From Aequoribacter fuscus (GTDB taxonomy: Bacteria; Pseudomonadota; Gammaproteobacteria; Pseudomonadales; Halieaceae), in contig NZ_CP036423.1 in assembly GCF_009910365.1 (NCBI RefSeq), positions 558,001-622,000 on the forward strand: a stretch of DNA of 64,000 nt. Reading direction: 5' to 3'. The position numbers were made by a program, and so were the translations under genes. Positions 58,600 through 64,000 of this stretch are shown here, one piece after another (position 1 is the first letter of the stretch; each line of letters begins with the position of its first letter). The notes under the pieces are model-generated. The model ran no database searches and was not told where the DNA came from. It saw only the letters and a list, made by a program, of their open reading frames with translations.

Positions 58600-59064
58600 A
58601 TGCCAATAATTGTTGTACCAAAGGAAGAATTGCCGAATTACGTCGGCCATAAATTTGAGCCAGGTCAGTGGGTCGAAGTAAGACAGGAGCGAATAAATCA
58701 CTTCGCTGACTGTACGGAAGATTTTCAGTACATCCACATTGACGAAGAGCGTGCCGCGCAGACGCCGTTTGGTGGCACCATTGCGCATGGTTTCTTGACG
58801 CTATCGCTGTTGGTCAAAATGTGTGAAGAAAATGCGATCGCTCCGGAAGGCGTGGTCATGGGCATTAACTACGGTTTTGACAAGATACGCTTCTTGGCGC
58901 CGGTGCGTGCAGGCAAGCGTGTGCGCGCTCATAGCCAAATTGTTAGTATCGATGCCAAAGATGGTGGCCGTTTCTTAACGAAGCAAGCCGTAAGTGTTGA
59001 GATCGAAGGTGAGGAAACCCCCGCTTTAATCGCAGAATGGTTGGGTATGGTGGTGACCGCGTAA
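58600..59064 (+). CDS. MaoC-type enoyl-CoA hydratase
   Basis: Three ATG or similar starts are possible; 58600 (MPIIVVPKEELPNYVG) is best since AGGAG lies 7 bases upstream, while 58594 would be too close. The 154-residue hotdog protein has the hydratase-2 motif INHFADCTEDFQYIHIDEERA with catalytic Asp and His, then GGTIAHGFLTLSLL. It hydrates trans-2-enoyl-CoA to the (R)-3-hydroxy form, matching the SDR that follows. Confidence 0.9.
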   Translation: MPIIVVPKEELPNYVGHKFEPGQWVEVRQERINHFADCTEDFQYIHIDEERAAQTPFGGTIAHGFLTLSLLVKMCEENAIAPEGVVMGINYGFDKIRFLAPVRAGKRVRAHSQIVSIDAKDGGRFLTKQAVSVEIEGEETPALIAEWLGMVVTA

Positions 59065-59093
59065 GCGGCCCTGGTACCCCTTAAGGAGGAAAT

Positions 59094-60014
59094 ATGACAA
59101 TTCGTTATGACGGCCAAGTGGCTATTGTGACAGGTGCCGGCGGCGGTTTAGGCCGTTCGCACGCGATTGCCTTGGCGGCTCGTGGCGCCAAAGTAGTAGT
59201 AAACGATCTAGGTGGTTCGGTTGATGGCAGCGGTGGTTCAAGCGACGCGGCAAAAGCAGTCGTTGCGGAAATCGAAGCCGCTGGCGGTGAAGCGATGGCC
59301 AACGGCGCTAACGTGGCCGACTACGCTCAAGTCGAAAAAATGGTTGCTGAAACCATGGAGCGTTGGGGTCGCATCGATATTCTAGTAAACAACGCAGGTA
59401 TTTTGCGCGACAAAAGCTTTGTGAAGGGCTCCCTAGACGACTTTAAACTGGTGGTTGATGTGCACTTGATGGGCAGTGTCAACTGCACCAAAGCGGTGTG
59501 GGATATTATGCGCGAGCAGGCTTATGGCCGCATCCTTGTCACCACCAGCTCCAGCGGGTTGTATGGTAACTTTGGACAGGCCAACTACGGATCAGCCAAA
59601 ATGGGTGTCATCGGTATGATGAACACTCTGGTGCTAGAAGGCGCGAAATACAATATTCATGTGAATGCGCTTGCCCCTACTGCGGGGACGCGTATGACGG
59701 AAGGCCTGATTCAAGAGGACGCCTTCAAACTATTGACTCCAGAAACGGTAACGCCAGCTGTGCTTTACATGGTCTCTGAAGGTGGTCCAAACCGCACAAT
59801 CTTATCGGCGGGTGCCGGGGGTTATGCAGTGGCTAAAATTGTGGAAACCGAAGGTATGTGGTTGCCACCCGAAGAGCAAACGCCCGAGGGAATTGCGGCA
59901 CATTGGGATCAAATTAACGACTTTAATACTGTTCGCGAATTGAAGGCGGGCGGTGAACAAACCATTAAATTTGTGATGGCGGCGGCTGCAGGCCACGGCA
60001 TCTCAGCGGAGTAG
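59094..60014 (+). CDS. (3R)-hydroxyacyl-CoA dehydrogenase-like SDR
   Basis: A 306-residue SDR with NAD motif [13 protein letters not shown], the long insertion [18 protein letters not shown] typical of the peroxisomal MFE-2/HSD17B4 N-domain, and [11 protein letters not shown] and [15 protein letters not shown] (Tyr-x-x-x-Lys). It oxidises the product of the MaoC-type hydratase to 3-ketoacyl-CoA. A good ribosome site (AAGGAGG) precedes the ATG. Confidence 0.9.
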   Translation: MTIRYDGQVAIVTGAGGGLGRSHAIALAARGAKVVVNDLGGSVDGSGGSSDAAKAVVAEIEAAGGEAMANGANVADYAQVEKMVAETMERWGRIDILVNNAGILRDKSFVKGSLDDFKLVVDVHLMGSVNCTKAVWDIMREQAYGRILVTTSSSGLYGNFGQANYGSAKMGVIGMMNTLVLEGAKYNIHVNALAPTAGTRMTEGLIQEDAFKLLTPETVTPAVLYMVSEGGPNRTILSAGAGGYAVAKIVETEGMWLPPEEQTPEGIAAHWDQINDFNTVRELKAGGEQTIKFVMAAAAGHGISAE

Positions 60015-60018
60015 AATC

Positions 60019-61200
60019 ATGGCTAAAGAAGCAGTAATTGTAAGTACAGCACGTACCCCGATCGCTAAAGCGTATCGTGGTGGTTATAACAACTTGGGTG
60101 GTGCAAGTTTAGGTGCGGCCTCGGTGGCTGAAGCAGTGCGCCGCGCCGGTATTGATCCAGCCGAAGTTGACGATGTGATCATGGGCTCTGCCCTGCAGCA
60201 GGGTGCAACCGGCACTAACGTCGCTCGTCAAATCGCCTTGCGCGCTGGGTTGCCTGTCACCGTCAGCGGCATGACGCTTGATCGTCAGTGCTCTTCGGGT
60301 CTTATGGCGGTAGCGACCGGCGCTAAGCAAATTATTGATGACGGTATGTCGGTGGTTGTAGGCGGTGGTTTAGAATCGATTTCGTTGGTGCAAAACGAGC
60401 ATATGAACCTTCATCGCATGGTTGACGATGAGTTAATGAAAATGGCTCCAAATATCCATATGCCCATGCTGCAAACTGCTGAAGTGGTAGCAAAGCGCTA
60501 CGGCATTTCGCGCGATGCGATGGACGAGTACGGTTTTCAGTCGCAGCAGCGCACAGCCCAAGCTTACGCAGAAGGTCGTTATGACGCTGAATTAGTGCCT
60601 GTTACCTGCGAGCGTATCGTGTGGAACAAAGAAACGGGTGAGCAATCCACTGCGGTAGGTACTGTAACAGCAGACGAAGGTGTACGTGCTACCACATTAG
60701 ACGGCCTTTCTAATCTTCGCACCGTGATTGAAGGCGGCACTATCACCGCAGGTAATGCGTCGCAGTTGTCGGATGGTTCCTCAGCACAAGTGATCATGGA
60801 TTCCAAATTGGCCGAGCAGCGTGGTCTAGAGCCTTTGGGTGCCTACCGAGGCATAGCGGTTGCTGGCTGTGAGCCAGACGAAATGGGTATTGGCCCTATT
60901 TTTGCGATTCCCAAATTGTTAAAAGCGCATGGTTTGACCATGGACGATATCGGTTTATGGGAACTGAACGAAGCGTTCGCTGTGCAGGTTCTGTACTGCC
61001 GCGATAAGCTCGGTATCGACAACGATAAACTCAACGTCAGCGGTGGCGCGATCTCGATTGGCCATCCCTATGGCATGAGCGGTTCGCGTATGATCGGTCA
61101 CGCGTTAATCGAAGGTAAGCGGCGCGGCGTTAAGTACGTTGTCATTACCATGTGTGTCGGCGGCGGTATGGGCGCTGCTGGTCTGTTCGAAGTTTATTAA
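60019..61200 (+). CDS. Acetyl-CoA C-acyltransferase (thiolase)
   Basis: A 393-residue thiolase with nucleophilic Cys in [14 protein letters not shown], and [20 protein letters not shown] (His) and [17 protein letters not shown] (second Cys) at the end. It cleaves 3-ketoacyl-CoA with CoA to acetyl- or propionyl-CoA. It is 4 bases after the SDR, so hydratase, SDR and thiolase form a complete beta-oxidation round with the ligase and dehydrogenases. Confidence 0.93.
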   Translation: MAKEAVIVSTARTPIAKAYRGGYNNLGGASLGAASVAEAVRRAGIDPAEVDDVIMGSALQQGATGTNVARQIALRAGLPVTVSGMTLDRQCSSGLMAVATGAKQIIDDGMSVVVGGGLESISLVQNEHMNLHRMVDDELMKMAPNIHMPMLQTAEVVAKRYGISRDAMDEYGFQSQQRTAQAYAEGRYDAELVPVTCERIVWNKETGEQSTAVGTVTADEGVRATTLDGLSNLRTVIEGGTITAGNASQLSDGSSAQVIMDSKLAEQRGLEPLGAYRGIAVAGCEPDEMGIGPIFAIPKLLKAHGLTMDDIGLWELNEAFAVQVLYCRDKLGIDNDKLNVSGGAISIGHPYGMSGSRMIGHALIEGKRRGVKYVVITMCVGGGMGAAGLFEVY

Positions 61201-61217
61201 TCGCAAAGGGGAAATTC

Positions 61218-62201
61218 ATGAAAGCGGTTGTCTGTAAAGAGTTAGGTACTGCAGAAAAATTGGTGTATGAAGAAAACTGGCCCGATCCCGAGTGCGGGCC
61301 TGGTCTGGTACTCGTCGACATCAAAGCTGCGGGCTTGAACTTCCCCGATGTCTTGATTATTCAAGGTAAGTACCAGTTTCAACCCGAAATGCCGTTTATT
61401 CCCGGTGGTGAGTGCGCAGGTGTCGTTGCGGCGGTGGGCGAGGGCGTAACTCACGTTAAGCCGGGTGATTCGGTGATCGGCATGATTCAAACCGGTGGTT
61501 TTGCAACGCGTGTGGCAGCACCAGCACACTCGGTTTTCCCGATGCCTCCGGGCCTAAGCTACGAGCAGGCTGCAGGTGTGAGTATGACTTACTTTACCTC
61601 GCATCACGCGCTAAAGCAGCGTGCTAATCTTCAGCCCGGAGAAACCTTGTTGGTTATGGGTGCAGCAGGTGGCGTGGGTTCGACCGCGATCGAGTTAGGC
61701 AAGTGGATGGGTGCTAAAGTGATTGCTGCGGCAAGCTCTGACGAAAAGTTGGAATTTTGCAAGCAGCTAGGTGCCGACGAAGTCATTAACTACAGTAAAG
61801 AAGACCTGAAGACCGTGCTAAAAGAAATGACCGGTGGCAAAGGTGTTGACGTGGTATATGACCCAGTGGGCGGCGATTACGCCGAGCCTGCGCTCCGTAA
61901 TATGGCTTGGAATGGTCGTTACTTGGTCATTGGCTTCGCCAGTGGTCCAATCCCTAAAATCCCATTGAACTTGGCTCTGTTAAAAGGTTGTTCGATCATG
62001 GGTGTATTCTGGGGTCGTTTTGTGGGTGAGGAACCTAAAGTACATCTCGAGAACGTTGCTGAGTTGTGGAACTTGTTCGAGAACAAAGTGCTCAACCCGC
62101 AGGTCACCGAAAGTTTTGCCTTAAGCGACTATCAGGCGGCTTACGACTGCATGACAGAGCGTCGAGCCCGAGGTAAGGTCATCCTTCGCACGGAGGACTA
62201 A
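61218..62201 (+). CDS. Zinc-free quinone oxidoreductase-type MDR
   Basis: The start at 61218 (MKAVVCKELG) follows AAAGGGGAAATTC and gives 327 residues; an upstream in-frame extension lies inside the thiolase and is not needed. It is an NADPH:quinone oxidoreductase-like member of the medium-chain dehydrogenase family: AAGLNFPDVLIIQGKYQ, GAAGGVGSTAIELGK (NADPH) and no zinc-binding Cys cluster. Possibly it reduces enoyl-CoA or a quinone. Confidence 0.88.
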   Translation: MKAVVCKELGTAEKLVYEENWPDPECGPGLVLVDIKAAGLNFPDVLIIQGKYQFQPEMPFIPGGECAGVVAAVGEGVTHVKPGDSVIGMIQTGGFATRVAAPAHSVFPMPPGLSYEQAAGVSMTYFTSHHALKQRANLQPGETLLVMGAAGGVGSTAIELGKWMGAKVIAAASSDEKLEFCKQLGADEVINYSKEDLKTVLKEMTGGKGVDVVYDPVGGDYAEPALRNMAWNGRYLVIGFASGPIPKIPLNLALLKGCSIMGVFWGRFVGEEPKVHLENVAELWNLFENKVLNPQVTESFALSDYQAAYDCMTERRARGKVILRTED

Positions 62202-62203
62202 TC

Positions 62204-63367
62204 GTGACCACTAACTTCCAATTTCGAACTGCGCCTCGCATCATCTGCGAGGCGGGTTCGGCTTCTGCCTTAGCCCAATATTTGCAAGACTTGGGTATTT
62301 CTAAGCCATTGTTCGTCACCGACCCAGGGTTGATGCAAATTGGTTTGGCGCCACCTCTAATCGAGGCGGTGCGCACAAGCGGCATGGATGTAGTGGTATT
62401 TGACCAGGTCCGAGAAGATCCGCCTGAGTCCGTGGTGCAGGAAGCCGTCATGCTAGGTAGTGGCTGCGATGGTGTCGTAGGCTTAGGCGGTGGCAGCTCG
62501 ATGGACGTCGCCAAAGTCGTTGCGGCGTTGATGGGAAGCACCCAGCCCCTTCAAGAAATGTACGGTGTAGAGCAGGTGACTGGAGCTCGCCTGCCTCTAG
62601 TCTTAGTGCCCACCACCGCCGGTACGGGGTCGGAAGTTACGCCGGTGGCTATTCTGACCACAGGTGAAACCACTAAAGCCGGCATTTCCTCGGGCGTATT
62701 ATTGCCTGATATTGCTCTACTCGACGTTGACCTGACTTTGGGTTTGCCGCCAAAAATTACGGCAATGACCGGCATTGATGCTATGGTTCATGCCATTGAG
62801 GCCTACACTTCCAAGCATAAGAAAAACCCCATGTGCGACATGCTGGCACGCGAATCCTTGCGTATGATGGCGGTGGCGCTGCCTAAGGTGCTTGCCAATG
62901 GGCAGGACAAAGAGGCGCGGCAAGCGATGTTGTTAGGGGCGCATCTAGCGGGTCAAGCTTTTGCCAACTCGCCAGTGGCTGCGGTACATGCTCTAGCGTA
63001 TCCAGTGGGTGGCCATTTTCATATTCCGCACGGTTTAAGTAACTCGCTAGTGTTGCCTGCAGTGTTGCGATTTAACCGCCCAATGGCCGAGGCTCTTTAC
63101 GCTGAATTAGCCGAGTGCTTCATTCCTGGCGTACAGGGTGACCAAGCGTCTCGTTGCGATCAGTTTATCGCTGTGCTCGAGCAGCTGATTGCGGACTCTG
63201 GTTTGCCTGCAACGCTGGCGGACGCAAATATTCCAGAAGACTTTTTGCCCACCTTAGCCAAAGACGCCATGCTGCAGCAGAGGTTGTTGATTAATAATCC
63301 TCGCGACGTGGATTATGACGATGCCCTGGCCATTTACCAAGAAGCCTACTCTGGAGTGACTCGATGA
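62204..63367 (+). CDS. Iron-containing alcohol dehydrogenase
   Basis: A GTG start with GGAGG 8 bases upstream gives 387 residues. GLGGGSSMDVAKV binds NAD, and PTTAGTGSEVTP, GIDAMVHAIEAYTS and HALAYPVGGHFHIPHGLSN carry the metal-binding Asp and His residues. It probably turns an alcohol into an aldehyde, or the reverse, feeding or clearing the acid handled by the ligase. It overlaps the following gene by 4 bases (ATGA). Confidence 0.9.
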   Translation: MTTNFQFRTAPRIICEAGSASALAQYLQDLGISKPLFVTDPGLMQIGLAPPLIEAVRTSGMDVVVFDQVREDPPESVVQEAVMLGSGCDGVVGLGGGSSMDVAKVVAALMGSTQPLQEMYGVEQVTGARLPLVLVPTTAGTGSEVTPVAILTTGETTKAGISSGVLLPDIALLDVDLTLGLPPKITAMTGIDAMVHAIEAYTSKHKKNPMCDMLARESLRMMAVALPKVLANGQDKEARQAMLLGAHLAGQAFANSPVAAVHALAYPVGGHFHIPHGLSNSLVLPAVLRFNRPMAEALYAELAECFIPGVQGDQASRCDQFIAVLEQLIADSGLPATLADANIPEDFLPTLAKDAMLQQRLLINNPRDVDYDDALAIYQEAYSGVTR

Positions 63368-63792
63368 GACCTTCACGAGAGGACTTTGCGGTCTTTTACC
63401 CCATAACCACCCGCTGGTCAGATAACGATATTTACGGCCACGTAAATAACGTTGTGTACTACAGCTATTTTGATACGGTGGCCAATCAGTATTTAATTGC
63501 TGAGGGTGGTCTGGATATTGACCAGGGTGAAACGATTGCCTTTGTTGTATCCTCCGGCTGCGATTACTTTGAACCCGTCGCTTATCCGCAGTCGTTAGAG
63601 GGTGGCATTGCGGTCGAGCACCTCGGTAATTCTTCGGTTCGTTATCGCATCGGGATCTTCGAGCAGGGCGCGAGCCAGGCTTCTGCCTGCGGATTTTTTA
63701 CCCATGTGTTTGTGACTCGTGCAGACCAAAAGTCATGTCCCATTCCAACCGATATTCGCGCGGCTTTAAGTAGAATTCACATCGTTTTATAG
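63364..63792 (+). CDS. 4HBT-type acyl-CoA thioesterase
   Basis: A 142-residue hotdog protein with RWSDNDIYGHVNNVVYYSYFDT, where the Asp of SDNDIYGHVNN is the expected catalytic residue of 4-hydroxybenzoyl-CoA thioesterase-like enzymes (YbgC/FcbC type). It is translationally coupled to the alcohol dehydrogenase. It is the last gene of the acyl-CoA operon and probably recovers CoA from dead-end thioesters. Confidence 0.88.
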   Translation: MRPSREDFAVFYPITTRWSDNDIYGHVNNVVYYSYFDTVANQYLIAEGGLDIDQGETIAFVVSSGCDYFEPVAYPQSLEGGIAVEHLGNSSVRYRIGIFEQGASQASACGFFTHVFVTRADQKSCPIPTDIRAALSRIHIVL

Positions 63793-63798
63793 CGCAGT

Positions 63799-63818
63799 GC
63801 GTGAGCGCTTGCTCACGC
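63799..63818. terminator. Hairpin between convergent genes
   Basis: GCGTGAGC and GCTCACGC pair perfectly around GCTT, between the thioesterase stop and the end of the MFS gene. No T-run follows on either strand, so its action as a terminator is uncertain. Confidence 0.4.
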
Positions 63819-63839
63819 GATACCTTCGTTTGGCAGGGC

Positions 63840-64000
63840 TTAAACCCGTTTTGAATAGATAACGCCGGCGAGCAAGATCGCAATAAAAATTGCAGCGGCG
63901 ATGTGGGGGTAGTGCGGGTTAAATTGGTATAGGTAGCCAGCACCAACCGGCCCGATGCCAAAACCAATAGCGGGGCAGCCCGAAATCATGCCTGCAGCGG
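63840..64000 (-). CDS. C-terminus of an MFS transporter (partial)
   Basis: The 53 visible residues end at TAA (63840-63842). They show a helix with Gly repeats (IGFGIGPVGAGYLYQ) and a final hydrophobic helix (IAAAIFIAILLAGVIY) ending in SKRV, the usual last two helices of a major facilitator transporter. The rest lies beyond the window. It is convergent with the acyl-CoA operon; its substrate cannot be told. Confidence 0.65.
   Translation of the reverse strand, partial: AAGMISGCPAIGFGIGPVGAGYLYQFNPHYPHIAAAIFIAILLAGVIYSKRV

Overview
The window looks like chromosomal DNA of a marine, hydrocarbon-degrading gammaproteobacterium. Two things point there: the core block nrdR-ribD-ribE-ribBA-ribH-nusB-thiL in a typical gammaproteobacterial order, and a dmp/xyl-type catabolic cluster with sigma-54 promoters. 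I cannot name the genus from sequence alone.

Layout. (1) About 1-9.76 kb is an AT-rich integrated element running off the left edge. It holds small unrecognised genes, four small lipoprotein or secreted proteins (one of them a remnant), two tyrosine recombinases, a Cas4-like PD-(D/E)XK nuclease directly behind the larger integrase, and an IS3 remnant. It ends at a damaged tRNA-Val(GAC) gene that still has its promoter; two near-identical 19-bp repeats between integrase and tRNA look like integrase arm sites. (2) 9.9-21.6 kb, minus strand: a phenol/catechol meta-cleavage operon reading dmpK-L-M-N-O-P-Q-B-C-E-H, followed by a membrane ABM protein, a DUF1329 protein and a hydroxychromene-carboxylate-isomerase-like protein. 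(3) 21.56-22.15 kb: a divergent control region with two sigma-54 promoters, each with a related dyad centred about 132-135 bp upstream and one with a perfect IHF match in between. (4) 22.15-35.5 kb, plus strand: an envelope/transport module (YCF48-like lipoprotein, RND/MMPL transporter, DUF1302 outer-membrane protein, second DUF1329 protein), then a second dmpC-type dehydrogenase, dmpF, dmpG, a divergent SDR, a fused tautomerase and a DmpR/XylR-type activator. (5) 35.5-41.4 kb: a 12-copy octamer repeat, two GST-family genes, dmpD, a DUF3604 lipoprotein and an NmrA-like protein. (6) 41.5-46.9 kb: riboflavin/nusB/thiL/nrdR core genes. (7) 47-50.9 kb: a lone REP-type transposase, a flavin monooxygenase, a vWA/beta-barrel fusion protein and a DUF1244 protein. 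(8) 50.9-63.8 kb: an acyl-CoA catabolic cluster with four acyl-CoA dehydrogenases, an acyl-CoA ligase, hydratase, SDR, thiolase, two oxidoreductases and three thioesterases. The window ends in a partial MFS transporter.

How it works together. Regions 2 and 4 plus dmpD encode every step from phenol to catechol, 2-hydroxymuconate semialdehyde, 4-oxalocrotonate, 2-oxopent-4-enoate, 4-hydroxy-2-oxovalerate, and then pyruvate plus acetyl-CoA. The sigma-54 promoter pair implies that one aromatic-sensing activator, encoded at the end of the plus-strand arm, switches on both the degradation enzymes and the envelope module. The most interesting inference is therefore that YCF48-RND-DUF1302-DUF1329 is a co-induced trafficking system for aromatic compounds. 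Other notable signals are a paired leader element in the integrated element, a RibBA homologue with altered active-site motifs, and a vWA domain joined to an outer-membrane barrel.
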